A DNA stretch of 64,000 bases from assembly GCA_020850615.1 (NCBI GenBank), contig JADZEI010000038.1, forward strand, positions 62,001 through 126,000. Direction: 5' to 3'. Made by a program: the position numbers and the translations under genes. The notes below the pieces were generated by a model. The model was given only the letters and a program-made list of their open reading frames with translations, made no database searches and was not told the DNA's origin. How positions within the stretch are numbered: position 1 is the first letter of the stretch; each line of letters opens with the position of its first letter. The DNA comes from Dehalococcoidia bacterium (GTDB taxonomy: Bacteria; Chloroflexota; Dehalococcoidia; Tepidiformales; Tepidiformaceae). This document shows positions 33,146-42,244 of this stretch, piece after piece.

Positions 33146-34438
33146 TTACCTCGAGAACACCCGCTTGAACCACGGGTCCGGGCCTTCGAGCACAATCCGG
33201 CGCTCTTCCACGAACCCCCAGTCCTCGTAGCGGACTGGCGGCTCGGTTGGTTCGGCGTTTCGCGATGGCTGATGGCCGATGTAGATGACGTTCGGCTTCG
33301 TCCCGAGGTCGCCAAGGAGATGGAACGTCGAGAGCTTGCCGCCCGATTCCTCGATGCGCTGGCGCAGGTAGACGTTCGGGTCGCTCTCCGGGTCGTTCAG
33401 GTCGCCGAAGTGGATGACCCCCTCGGTGCAGGCCAGCTCGCAGTGGGTGGTGCCGCGCTGCTTCGGGTCGTCCTGGCGGATGGGGTCGAAGACGCACTTG
33501 CCCATCATGCCGCGGGGCGGTGCGCCATCGACCTTCTTGCCGCGGGCGTCCTTCACCTGGCCTGTGAACTTCTCGTCCGGGTCGTCCCAGCCGAAGTAGT
33601 TCACGCCGTAGGGGCAGGACACCTGGCAGTAGCGGCAGCCGAAGCAGACGTCGTAGTCGGTGAGCACGAGGCCGTCGTCGCGCCGGTGGCGGGCGCCGGT
33701 GGGGCACACCTTCACGCAGGGTGCGTTCGAGCAGTGCTGGCACGTGCGTACCAGCAGGTTCGCGTCGCCCGGGCGGTCCGGCTCCTTGAACGCCATGACG
33801 TAGATCCAGAACACGCCGTCGGGCAGGGCGTGCTCCTTCTTACAGGTCGCGATGCACTGGAGACAGCCGTTGCACTTCTCCAGGTCCATCACCATGCCCC
33901 AGCGGATCTTGCGCTTGCCCTCGGACGCTGCCTCGCCCTGGGCTGCGGGCACGATCCCGCCGCCGGCATCGCCGTCGCCAGTTGCGACGGCGCCGGCCTC
34001 GCCGGTCCGCGCGGCCACGAGGTCGCCGAGCAGCAGCGCGGCGACGCCGCCCCCGGCCAGCCCCAGCGCCGACCGGCGCGAAAGGCCGTTGTGGCCTGGC
34101 CGTGTGGTGATGGTGGCCGCGGGTGCCTCAGCCACCGCCACCGGCGCGGTGGCGACCGCCGCAGGCGCTTCGTCCGTCTCGGCCGCTTCTTCCTTCGGGC
34201 GGAGGTCCACGCCGAACTCCCGGAGGTAGGCCTCCCGGTGGCGCGCGTGGAACTCGTCCTCGCTGAGCTTTCCGGAGACCACGGCGAGTGCGTCGCGCGC
34301 CGCCTGGACGGCCAGCTCGGAGTTCCAGCCGGCGACGTCCAGGGCCTGGCGCGCACGTTTCTCCCAGGCCTCATCGAATACACCGGCCGACGAGAGCGGC
34401 CGGTAGTCCGCCCCGCCGTCCCTGTCCGCGTTGGTCAT
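33146..34438 (-). CDS. 4Fe-4S dicluster-type electron-transfer subunit with internal twin-arginine motif
   Basis: The 430-residue product has three parts: a cytoplasm-like helical N-domain (residues 1-85), an Ala/Pro linker, then SRRSALGL at 120-127 followed by a hydrophobic stretch that looks like a Tat signal or anchor placed internally. After it comes a DmsB/PsrB-like domain with four Cys groups: CNGCLQCIATC, CQHCSNAPCVKVCP, CFGCRYCQVSCP and a degenerate last group. It overlaps torD by 4 bp and precedes the NrfD gene, so it should carry electrons to or from the membrane subunit. The N-domain is unidentified. Confidence 0.82.
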   Translation of the reverse strand: MTNADRDGGADYRPLSSAGVFDEAWEKRARQALDVAGWNSELAVQAARDALAVVSGKLSEDEFHARHREAYLREFGVDLRPKEEAAETDEAPAAVATAPVAVAEAPAATITTRPGHNGLSRRSALGLAGGGVAALLLGDLVAARTGEAGAVATGDGDAGGGIVPAAQGEAASEGKRKIRWGMVMDLEKCNGCLQCIATCKKEHALPDGVFWIYVMAFKEPDRPGDANLLVRTCQHCSNAPCVKVCPTGARHRRDDGLVLTDYDVCFGCRYCQVSCPYGVNYFGWDDPDEKFTGQVKDARGKKVDGAPPRGMMGKCVFDPIRQDDPKQRGTTHCELACTEGVIHFGDLNDPESDPNVYLRQRIEESGGKLSTFHLLGDLGTKPNVIYIGHQPSRNAEPTEPPVRYEDWGFVEERRIVLEGPDPWFKRVFSR

Positions 34439-35196
34439 ACCAGGTCCTCCTCTTCGTCGATGGCAGGGCCCGCCATTGGGCAGGTGAATACCTCATCCGG
34501 GACATGCGAGGCGCGGCGGACCATGGCCGGCCGCGGCTTCGCGCCGAGATACTCGATCTCGAGCTGGATGAACTCGTCGCAGAGGCACGCAGCCGCGCCG
34601 TAGAACGAGTCCACGTCTTCGAGGCCAACGAGCGTGCGGCAGAAGACCGGGAGCCACTGCCCCGCGTGGTCCTCCAGGAACGCCTTCAGGGCGTCCCGGG
34701 CCACGCCGGCGCGCTCATCCCAGCCCTGGGCCTCGGCGTACGCGAACTTCAGGGCCGCGAACGCGAGGAAGTCCAGCTCGGTGGCGACGAAGTCGGCCGG
34801 CGAGGCATCCTCGTCGCTCGCCGTCTTGAGGCCGAAAGCCCGGTAGAACCCGGCGATGTCGGCGAGCTGGCGCGCCTTGGCGAACGCGTCGAACTCGTAC
34901 TCCGTCTCGTACGGGGAGCAGGCGACTTCGCCGGCGAAGAGGTCGTTGTGCGTGGTCGCGAGCTCGGGCACGGGTGTGCTGCGGGCCGCCATAAGGAGGG
35001 CTTCCGCGGCCGGGAGCAGCCTCTTCGCCGTGGTCAGCGGCTGCGCGCAGAGGTCCTCGAGGTCGGCGACGAGCTGCTCCACCGTGTCCTCGCCGGGGTA
35101 GGTGAAGGCGAGGGAGAGCGCGCGGTACATGGCCGCCCGCCAGAGCGGGAGCTCCCCCAGCACGCCTGCACTTGCGGGTTCGGCGGCAGTGCTCAT
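34435..35196 (-). CDS. TorD/DmsD-family molybdoenzyme chaperone
   Basis: The 253-residue helical product matches TorD-like chaperones, which protect the Tat signal and help insert the molybdenum cofactor into a partner catalytic subunit. Landmarks are YRALSLAFTYPGED near residue 25, the CSPYETEYEF motif near 95, ADFVATELDFLAFLA-type helix near 138 and DHAGQWLPVF. It overlaps both neighbours by 4 bp. The partner should be the Tat-exported alpha subunit of this operon. Confidence 0.88.
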   Translation of the reverse strand: MSTAAEPASAGVLGELPLWRAAMYRALSLAFTYPGEDTVEQLVADLEDLCAQPLTTAKRLLPAAEALLMAARSTPVPELATTHNDLFAGEVACSPYETEYEFDAFAKARQLADIAGFYRAFGLKTASDEDASPADFVATELDFLAFAALKFAYAEAQGWDERAGVARDALKAFLEDHAGQWLPVFCRTLVGLEDVDSFYGAAACLCDEFIQLEIEYLGAKPRPAMVRRASHVPDEVFTCPMAGPAIDEEEDLV

Positions 35197-36140
35197 GCCT
35201 CCAGCTCCAGTCCGCTCCAGTAGGCGAACTGCTTGCGCGCCCCGCGGTCGCCCTTGCCGCCATTCCACACCGCGACCGCGACCGAGGTGTGGCTGCCGGG
35301 CGAGAGCGAGGCCTGGTTCTCCTTGCCGGCCATCGGCACGACCAGGACCACCTCCCACCGGCCGTTCGTGAAGACGCCCTTGCCGTCGGCGCGCTGCTCG
35401 CCCTGGCTGGTGATGGTGCCGAAGCCCTCGGCGACCAGCTCCTCGACGGGCGAGGTGCGCTCGCGCAGGGCCATCGCGTTGCCGGCGACCTGCGCGGGGT
35501 AGTACTTCTGCGCCAGCTCGGCGTTCATCACGTCTTCGGGGCTCACATCGGAAACGGCGTTCGGGAACGCGTCCCTGATGGTCCCGGTCGCGCCTTCCAT
35601 GGCCCGCTGCCAGCTGGCCCGCCAGTGCAGGAGGTGCACCGGGCGGCCCGGCTGGCCCATGACGGCGAAGGCGGGGCCTTCCGGGCTGACCGGCAGCTGG
35701 ATCGCCACCGAGTCCCGGAATTGGCCGTTGACTTCGAGATCGCTCCGATTCGGGTCTTCCCAGGTGACGTGGAAGCCGACCTCCTTGCCGTTGTGCATCG
35801 CCCGCAGCTCGCAGAGCGTGAGCACCGGCGCGCGGTCCAGTCGCGGCTCGATCATCCGCTGCGGTTCGAGCGAGATCGGGATCGCCGGCAGCGCCTTCCA
35901 GGCCGCATCGGCGGGGTCGCGCGGCACGGCGTCGGCCATCCGCTTGGCCAGGACCGTGCGGGTGAACTCCTGCGGCGGCTCCGCCGCATGGTCGTAGTGA
36001 CGCGACGCCGACCAGCTCGTGAGGCCGGCGGCGATGCCGACTGCGGCGATGCCGATCGCCCCCGTTGCCGCCCGGCGGCCTATGGTTGAACGGCCCGGCT
36101 CGCCGCTCGCGAGCTCTCCAGGAATATAGCCTTCAGACAT
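35193..36140 (-). CDS. Haem-binding gamma subunit, ethylbenzene-dehydrogenase type
   Basis: The 315-residue product has an N-terminal hydrophobic anchor (about residues 22-45, preceded by IGRR) and then a beta-rich domain like the EB_dh family (PF09459), which binds one haem b with Met and Lys ligands in EbdC. Recognisable parts are VGFHVTWEDPNRSD, RDSVAIQLPVSPEG and the C-terminal NGRWEVVLVVPM. It lies directly after the beta subunit, giving an alpha-beta-gamma set. Electrons would pass between beta and a cytochrome or the membrane module. Confidence 0.82.
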   Translation of the reverse strand: MSEGYIPGELASGEPGRSTIGRRAATGAIGIAAVGIAAGLTSWSASRHYDHAAEPPQEFTRTVLAKRMADAVPRDPADAAWKALPAIPISLEPQRMIEPRLDRAPVLTLCELRAMHNGKEVGFHVTWEDPNRSDLEVNGQFRDSVAIQLPVSPEGPAFAVMGQPGRPVHLLHWRASWQRAMEGATGTIRDAFPNAVSDVSPEDVMNAELAQKYYPAQVAGNAMALRERTSPVEELVAEGFGTITSQGEQRADGKGVFTNGRWEVVLVVPMAGKENQASLSPGSHTSVAVAVWNGGKGDRGARKQFAYWSGLELEA

Positions 36141-36169
36141 CGTGCTTGCTCCCTTCCCGCCGGCCCGGC

Positions 36170-37300
36170 CTACGTGATGTTGTGGAGGTAGACGTCGCGC
36201 ACTTCGTCGAAGTACTTGCGGATGAAGCTCGGCTCGCGCAGCGGCACGGAGACGAGCTCCTTGCCCGCCGCGTCGAAGCCTTTGACGACTTCTCCCTCGA
36301 CTTCGAAGCCGTGGATGATGTGCTCGGTCGCGCCCATCAACATCTGCAGGCCGAGCAGCTCCGGGTCGTCCTTCGCCTTCGTGTACGTCTCGATCGCCTC
36401 ATCGACGCCCGGCCCGAACATCTGCTTGAGGAACTGACGGGGCGCGTGGATCGGCGGCACGTAGTAGACGTTCGGTTCTGTGCCCGTCTGCGGGTACAGC
36501 GGCAACGCCACCTTGCGCACCTTCACGAGGAAGTCGATCGGGTTCTTCTCGTCGACCTCGCCCGGCGGGCTGATGAAGCCGGCGAAGCGGATGCGCCCGA
36601 TGCAGGAGGTGACGCACTGCGTCTGGAGCCCCTGCTCGATCTTCGGGAAGCAGGCGATGCACTTCTCGCTGGTGCCGCTCACCGGGTTGAACATCACCTT
36701 CTTATAGGGGCAGGCGGTGACGCATTCCTGGTAGCCGCGGCACCGGGACTGGTCGACCAGGACGATGCCGTCCTCCGGCCGCTTGTAGATGGCGTTCCGG
36801 GGGCAGGCGGCCAGGCAGGCCGGGTAGGTGCAGTGGTTGCAGATGCGCGCGAGGTAGTAGAACCAGACATCATGCGGGATGCTGCCCACGTACGTGCCGC
36901 GGTCCGTCTCCCCGGCCGGCTCGTCCTCGCCGACGTTCGGGTGCGACCAGTCCTCGGTCTCCGGCTGCCAGCCGAGGACGTGCAGGTCCTCGGGGGCCTT
37001 CTCGAAGACGGTTTGCCCTTCGTAGACGCCGTCCTTCCACGAGCCGGGGCCGAGCATCTCCATGAGCTTGACGTCCCAGCCAGTGGGGAAGAAGCCGTAG
37101 GGCTTCGTTTCGACGTTGTTCCAGAGCATGTACTCCTGGCCCCGGCCCCACGTCCACGTCTGCTTGCAGGCGATCGTGCAGGTCTGGCAGGCGATGCACT
37201 TATTGGTGTCGAAGACCCAGGCGACTTGCTTGTTCGGCCGCGGGGCATCGTAGGGGTACTGCATGTCCCGCCCGAGCTGCCAGTTTGAGACTTCTGCCAT
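36170..37300 (-). CDS. Type II molybdoenzyme beta subunit (NxrB/NarH-like), four FeS clusters
   Basis: The 376-residue product begins [16 protein letters not shown] and has the first Cys group [15 protein letters not shown] (C35, C38, C41, C45). Next come [20 protein letters not shown] and [15 protein letters not shown], where Tyr replaces a cluster Cys as expected for a [3Fe-4S] site, and then [10 protein letters not shown]. The order and wording recall Nitrospira NxrB and other type II beta subunits. It has no signal and would be co-exported with alpha. Confidence 0.9.
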   Translation of the reverse strand: MAEVSNWQLGRDMQYPYDAPRPNKQVAWVFDTNKCIACQTCTIACKQTWTWGRGQEYMLWNNVETKPYGFFPTGWDVKLMEMLGPGSWKDGVYEGQTVFEKAPEDLHVLGWQPETEDWSHPNVGEDEPAGETDRGTYVGSIPHDVWFYYLARICNHCTYPACLAACPRNAIYKRPEDGIVLVDQSRCRGYQECVTACPYKKVMFNPVSGTSEKCIACFPKIEQGLQTQCVTSCIGRIRFAGFISPPGEVDEKNPIDFLVKVRKVALPLYPQTGTEPNVYYVPPIHAPRQFLKQMFGPGVDEAIETYTKAKDDPELLGLQMLMGATEHIIHGFEVEGEVVKGFDAAGKELVSVPLREPSFIRKYFDEVRDVYLHNIT

Positions 37301-37345
37301 GTCGACCCTCCCTCCTCAGGTAGGGGTTACCGCGTGATCAGGGCG

Positions 37346-40300
37346 TCAACCGCTGATGAAGTCGCCGTTGACGAACTTCTTGAGCGTTTCCGATTCGTAC
37401 CCCGGCCGCAGGCCAAGCCGCGCCGGGCGCCAGAGCTTCTCCCCGCTGTGGCCGCCGTCTTCCGCCTTCAGCACGCGGACGAGGGACTCGCGTGGAGCGC
37501 CGACGACACCGTGGACGTCGCCTTCGAAGCCCTTGCCGATGGTCTGGCCGAAGTACGGCTTGCGGACCAGGCTGTCGGTCATGAGCGTCGGGCGGAGCCA
37601 GGCGCGGGTGCCGCTCTGGTGGCTGCCGCCGCGGAAGAACGACTGGTAGTTCGTCTCCGGGCTCTTGGCCAGGCCGTCCGGACGGGTTTTCATGCCCCGC
37701 ACCGAGCCCTTCGTGGCGACGAACATGTTGAACCACATGCGCATGATTCCCGGCTGCATGGCCGCGTTGATGCGGGCCCGGGCCAGGCCGCGCGCGACCT
37801 CGTAGTACGGGTCGGTGGGCTTCCAGCCGCGGTAGGGGCGGTCGGACGGGTCGGCGTCGAAGTAGATGTAGTCGCCGTCGTCGATCTGGAGCTCCCGCGC
37901 GTCCTTCGGGTGGATCTCGACGTAGCCTTCGCCGGCGCCGGGCTGCCGCTTGTCGTGGCGGTGCAGGTCGCCGAAGGGCCCGAAGAGGTAGCCCATCCAG
38001 TCGATGTCCGTCGGCGTGGTGTGCGCGCCGTGGCGGTACTTCGGCGTGAGGAAGATGAACCGGTAGTTCGGGTCACTCGCCATCAGCGGGTGCTTCGACG
38101 CCTTCATCTCCGACCAGGGCATGACGACGTTGCGGACCTGGCGCACTTCGACGGACTGGTCTTCGCGCGCAAGGCCGTACGCTTCCGGGCCCACCGGTGT
38201 GATCGACGGGTGGGGCTTCGCCAGGATGCTGTTCGGCTCGAGGAAGGTGGAGTCAATGGGCTCGCGCCACACCGGGAGCTGCTCGCCGTGCTCGATGAAC
38301 TCCTTCTCGTCGCGGTAGAACTCCAGGCGGCCCGTACGGTTGTACCAGGGCTTGCTCTCCTGGCGCTGCTCCCAGCCACCCTGCCGTGGGTAGGTGCGGT
38401 AGTTCATGAGCGCCGGGATCCCGTTCTTCGCCTTCTCGTGCAGGTCCGCGAACTGGTAGCCGCGGGTCGAGGTGCTGGCGTTCAGGATGCGCTGGAGGTA
38501 GACGTCGAACTGGCCGTCTGTCACCCACTTCCAGTGGTCTGCGAAGCGCTTGTCGCCGGTGAGTTCGCTCATCCGGGTGGCGATGCCGGCCAAGACCTGC
38601 GCATCGCCGCGCGTGTCGTGGATGCGATCGAGCGGGCTCTGCGGGAACACGTGCAGGAACGGGTTGGTGCACGAACCCGAGATGTCCGGCAGCCGGAACT
38701 CGGCCCAGCTATCGACACCGAAGACGATGTCGGCGTATTCGCAGCTCGCCGTCCACCACCACTCGTTGCAGAAGATCGCCTCGATCTTCGGGAGCGTGTT
38801 GTGGACGACGTCGTGGTGCCACTTGGCGTTCCCGAGCAGTGAGTTCGAGTTGCCGAAGTGCATCATCTTCGTCGGCGTGGGCATGTGCGTCGCACCGGTG
38901 AACTGCTTGTTGCCGATACGCAGTGGCCGGTCGCCGTAGTTGAAGTAGTGCGCGGATTCGGCTTTGTAGAAGAGCCGCGTGCGCGAGGGCTTCGCCGGGT
39001 CCATCTCCTGGTCGAACGGGTTTTCGAGCACCCACTGGGGGATGCCGTTGAACACCGAACCGCGGTAGTTGCCGGCGAACGAGCCCGTGCTGCCGCCCAT
39101 GTGGCCGATGTTGTCCGTGACAGCGCCGAGGAGTAGCAGCGCCCGGTCCTTCAGGTCCGCGTTGAAGAACTGGTTCGGGCCCATGCCGTGGGCGAGCAGC
39201 GTCTTGCCGCGCGCCTTCGCAACCTGCGTCGCGAGGCTGACGATCGCTTCCTGGGGCGCCCAGGTGATCTCCGAGGTCGTCTGGAGGTCGAAGTTGTCGT
39301 CCAGGTACTTCTTGAGCAGGTCGTACACCGGGCGGACGGTGACTTCTGCGCCATCGACGGTCTTCACGGTGAACGTGCCGGTCAGGGCCGCCTTCGCACC
39401 AACGGCGGCGAACTTCTCACCGACGTCGTCGCGCGTCACAACCTTGGGCGCGCGCGTGGTCTCGTCCCAGACCATTAAGTCGCCCCATTCGGCGCGCAGG
39501 CCGGCGGGCACGTACTGCACCGCCTGCTTCGCGGGGATGGGCATCGCCTGGCCGTCGGTGAGCAGCTCGATGTAGTTATCGAGCGTCTTGGGCGTGTAGC
39601 TCGCGACGACGTCCTTCGCGGAGAGCAGCTTGTGCGTGTCCATGCGCACGAGGAGCGGCAGGTCGGTGAACTGCTTCAGGTGCTCTTCGTCGGCGAGCTT
39701 GTTTTCGAAGATGTACTGGACGCAGCCGTAGGCGAGGGCCGCATCCGTACCGGGCCGGATGAGGATGACCTCGTCCGCTTTGTTCGAGCTGGACTGGTAG
39801 TCGGTGCTGACCGTGATGACCTTCGTGCCCTTCGCACGGGCCTCCGTCAGCCAGTGGCCATCGGGCATCTTGGTCGAGATCCAGTTCATGCCCAGCATCA
39901 CGACGAGGTCGGAGTGCTCGGCGGCGAACAGGTCGTGGTCGATCGTCTGCTGGCCCGTGACCATCGGGTGGCCGGGCGGGAGGTCGGTGTGCCAGGCGTA
40001 GTTGTCCCACGCGCGCGAGCCCTTCGCCTTATCGGCGCCGACGCCGCGGTTGTAGGCATCGAGCAGCGCGAGCATGTTGGCGAAGCGGTAGAAGCCGAAG
40101 ATGCGGCCGATGCCGAGGAGCGGCATGCCGCCGCGCATCTTCGCCCCGCGCGTGCCGGCCTCCTCCATGGTCGTGACCATGTCGGGGTCGTAGCCCTGCT
40201 TGCGCAGGCGCTCCATGCCGGTGGCGCCGGAGTAGTTGGCCGTGATGTTGATGTAGGACTTCGCCGCGAGGTCGAACGCTTCGTCCCACGGCACCTTGAG

Positions 40301-40831
40301 CCAGGTATCCTCGCCGCGCTTGTTCGTGTCCATGAGCGCGGCGCCGGTATCGGCGTCCCGGGGGAAGCCGGCATCGGCCCACTCCTTGAACCCCTTGCGC
40401 ACCATCGCGCCCTTCACCCGGCGGTCGCCGTAGAACCGGCGCGCCAGGGCGAGGCCCTTCTGGCAACAGCGCGGGTCCCAGCGGTGCGAGGCCTTATTGC
40501 CGTGCAGGTCTTCGGCTTCGCCGTACCCGTATGTTGGGTTGATGTTAACTATTACGCCGTTCTTAACGCTCGCACGAAGGATGCAGTCGTGCGTGTCGTT
40601 CGGCGCGCAAGTAAACGTGAAGGTACTGTCTACGGTGAAGAGGTCGCGATACGCCTTTTCCCATCCGCGGTCCGGGAAGACCGAGAACGGGTCTGCGATC
40701 GTCGTTGGTTCGGTTGCTTTCAACCGTGTCGGTGTCAGCAGGTCTTGCGTGCTTGCGGCGGCAGCTCCTGCACCCAGGCCGGCGGCGAGCTTCAGAAATG
40801 ATCGCCGCTTGAATCCCGAAATCTCAGACAC
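37346..40831 (-). CDS. Tat-exported type II molybdoenzyme catalytic subunit (NxrA/NarG-like clade)
   Basis: The 1161-residue product (GTG start after AGGGAG) has a Tat signal with KRRSFLK at residues 8-14. An N-terminal cluster region [10 protein letters not shown] (C75, C83) and DPRCCQKG (122-123) follows, then SWDEAF-like and [17 protein letters not shown]. Residues WHTDLPPG (D283) match the DLPP segment of NarG that carries the Mo-ligating Asp. The order of motifs closely recalls Nitrospira-type periplasmic NxrA. Likely substrates are nitrite or nitrate; selenate, chlorate or hydrocarbon substrates of the same family cannot be excluded. It heads the minus-strand operon. Confidence 0.88.
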   Translation of the reverse strand: MSEISGFKRRSFLKLAAGLGAGAAAASTQDLLTPTRLKATEPTTIADPFSVFPDRGWEKAYRDLFTVDSTFTFTCAPNDTHDCILRASVKNGVIVNINPTYGYGEAEDLHGNKASHRWDPRCCQKGLALARRFYGDRRVKGAMVRKGFKEWADAGFPRDADTGAALMDTNKRGEDTWLKVPWDEAFDLAAKSYINITANYSGATGMERLRKQGYDPDMVTTMEEAGTRGAKMRGGMPLLGIGRIFGFYRFANMLALLDAYNRGVGADKAKGSRAWDNYAWHTDLPPGHPMVTGQQTIDHDLFAAEHSDLVVMLGMNWISTKMPDGHWLTEARAKGTKVITVSTDYQSSSNKADEVILIRPGTDAALAYGCVQYIFENKLADEEHLKQFTDLPLLVRMDTHKLLSAKDVVASYTPKTLDNYIELLTDGQAMPIPAKQAVQYVPAGLRAEWGDLMVWDETTRAPKVVTRDDVGEKFAAVGAKAALTGTFTVKTVDGAEVTVRPVYDLLKKYLDDNFDLQTTSEITWAPQEAIVSLATQVAKARGKTLLAHGMGPNQFFNADLKDRALLLLGAVTDNIGHMGGSTGSFAGNYRGSVFNGIPQWVLENPFDQEMDPAKPSRTRLFYKAESAHYFNYGDRPLRIGNKQFTGATHMPTPTKMMHFGNSNSLLGNAKWHHDVVHNTLPKIEAIFCNEWWWTASCEYADIVFGVDSWAEFRLPDISGSCTNPFLHVFPQSPLDRIHDTRGDAQVLAGIATRMSELTGDKRFADHWKWVTDGQFDVYLQRILNASTSTRGYQFADLHEKAKNGIPALMNYRTYPRQGGWEQRQESKPWYNRTGRLEFYRDEKEFIEHGEQLPVWREPIDSTFLEPNSILAKPHPSITPVGPEAYGLAREDQSVEVRQVRNVVMPWSEMKASKHPLMASDPNYRFIFLTPKYRHGAHTTPTDIDWMGYLFGPFGDLHRHDKRQPGAGEGYVEIHPKDARELQIDDGDYIYFDADPSDRPYRGWKPTDPYYEVARGLARARINAAMQPGIMRMWFNMFVATKGSVRGMKTRPDGLAKSPETNYQSFFRGGSHQSGTRAWLRPTLMTDSLVRKPYFGQTIGKGFEGDVHGVVGAPRESLVRVLKAEDGGHSGEKLWRPARLGLRPGYESETLKKFVNGDFISG

Positions 40832-40917
40832 CAATGCTGCTCCCTGGTCGGAGTACCACTGTGCTCCACCGAAACGCGTGAGTGGTTGACGCCACACTAG
40901 CAAAGTCAAAGGCGGTA

Positions 40918-40937
40918 AACGTGACTTTAGTCACGTT
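40918..40937. promoter_or_regulatory. CRP/FNR-type dyad upstream of the molybdoenzyme operon
   Basis: AACGTGAC (40918-40925), TTTA and GTCACGTT (40930-40937) form a perfect palindrome. Read as CGTGA-N6-TCACG, it matches the half-site spacing of the CRP/FNR family. A possible -35 TTGACT for the minus-strand operon lies at 40909-40904, so the site is placed for activation. The divergent plus-strand operon starts 190 bp away. Confidence 0.6.
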
Positions 40938-41032
40938 ATGCCGGTTATCCTTGCTATCCCCGCATTGGCTTCGCCTATGACCATCCCATATCGCGGCATT
41001 CCGGTCGGGAATTGCAGTTCGGCTAGGTCCCA

Positions 41033-41064
41033 ATGGTCCGTTTGCCCCTGGCCAACCGGACCAT
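41033..41064 (+). other. Stem-loop in the leader of the divergent nitrate-reductase-like operon
   Basis: ATGGTCCG (41033-41040) pairs with CGGACCAT (41057-41064), and three more pairs (TTG/CAA) follow after one mismatch, around an 8-nt loop. No T-tract follows. It lies about 60 nt before the first start codon. Apart from this and the upstream dyad, 40832-41126 holds nothing recognisable. Confidence 0.4.
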
Positions 41065-41126
41065 GGACGAACTGCGATACGCCTGTTAGGCGGCGGGCAA
41101 CGACCGGCTCCTATAGTTGCCTCCTG

Positions 41127-42236
41127 ATGGCAGTGTCGATCCGCAGAGCGCCGGGCCTATCGCGCAGCCGGCAGTCGCAGCGCCAGTCGGAGTGGCTCGC
41201 CTGGGTGCTCAGCGCGCTCACGGTCGTGCTGCTCGCCCTGCTGATCTATGTGGGTTCCCGGGAGCTCCGGGACTTCGACTCCGCCCTCGTCGGCTACGCG
41301 GTCGGCACGGTCTTCGCCGCCGGCGCAGTCGTCTACCGGTACACGCTCTGGCTTTCGCGCCCGCCCACGGGGCGGTACTTCCGCGCCGGGGTGCGGGGGT
41401 TCTTCTCCTGGCGGAACTTCCGCCGCTACACGCTGCTCGTGCCCGTGGCCCTCTGGACCGACATCTTCGCCCAGACGTTCATCCTCAAGCGCAGCTTCGT
41501 CCGCTGGCTGATGCACATGTGCATCTTCTGGGGGGTGCTGCTCTCGCTCGCTATCACCATCCCGCTCACCTTCGGCTGGATCCGCTTCACCCTCGAACCA
41601 CCGCTGGACTACCGGCTCTGGGTGTTCGGGTTCGAAACCGTGTCCTTCCCGCTGGAGACCGTGCTCTCCTGGGTCATCTTCCACGCACTCGACTTCACCG
41701 CGGTCATCCTGCTCGTGGGCGTGGGCATCGCCTTCTGGCGGCGCAGCACCGACGCGGGCCTGCTGACCACCCAGCGCTTCGGCTGGGACGTCATGCCGCT
41801 GGTGCTGCTCGCGGCGATCGCCATCACCGGACTCGCGCTCACGGCCTCGTCGGTGTTCTGGCACGGCGCCTACTACTGGTTCATCTCGCTCACGCACCAG
41901 GCGGTGGTGGTCACCTGGCTGTTGTTGCTGCCCTTCGGCAAGTTCTTCCACATCGTCGAGCGCCCGGCAACCATCGGCGTGACCCTCTACCAGGCCGTGA
42001 ACCAGGGGATGGAGCATTACCCCGGCGCGCGCCGGGACGCCGGCGCCTGCCGCCGCTGCGGCCAGGAGCTCCCATCGCCCCAGTTCGTCGCCGACCTCCA
42101 GGCCACGCTGTCGGACCTGGGGCAGTCATACGCGCTCTCCCCCGCGCTCGGCGCGCTCCAGGAGTACTGCCCCGCCTGCAAGCGGCAGCTCCGCGGCCGG
42201 GCTTACTTCGAGCGCATGGGAAAGCAGTTCCTGTAG
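41127..42236 (+). CDS. Cytochrome-b-like membrane protein with C-terminal zinc ribbon
   Basis: The 369-residue product has about six to seven membrane helices. Several helix His residues (WLMHMCIFWG, VIFHALDF, FWHGAYYWF, SLTHQAVV, KFFHIVERP) could ligate b-type haems, in the manner of NarI/HdrE-like quinol oxidases. The C-terminal soluble part has CRRCGQ and CPACKRQ about 55 residues apart, an unusual zinc-ribbon tail. It opens the operon and is followed after 8 bp by the molybdoenzyme gene, so it probably links that enzyme to quinones. Confidence 0.65.
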   Translation: MAVSIRRAPGLSRSRQSQRQSEWLAWVLSALTVVLLALLIYVGSRELRDFDSALVGYAVGTVFAAGAVVYRYTLWLSRPPTGRYFRAGVRGFFSWRNFRRYTLLVPVALWTDIFAQTFILKRSFVRWLMHMCIFWGVLLSLAITIPLTFGWIRFTLEPPLDYRLWVFGFETVSFPLETVLSWVIFHALDFTAVILLVGVGIAFWRRSTDAGLLTTQRFGWDVMPLVLLAAIAITGLALTASSVFWHGAYYWFISLTHQAVVVTWLLLLPFGKFFHIVERPATIGVTLYQAVNQGMEHYPGARRDAGACRRCGQELPSPQFVADLQATLSDLGQSYALSPALGALQEYCPACKRQLRGRAYFERMGKQFL

Positions 42237-42244
42237 GAGACGCC

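Noticed and set aside
37334-38842. Long plus-strand open frame opposite the molybdoenzyme alpha gene
   Set aside because: No family resemblance, and composition is typical of an antisense shadow of a recognisable gene.
37346-40831. Firm call as nitrite oxidoreductase
   Set aside because: Motif resemblance is strong, but the type II family includes nitrate, selenate, chlorate and hydrocarbon enzymes. Direction and substrate need phylogeny or assay.
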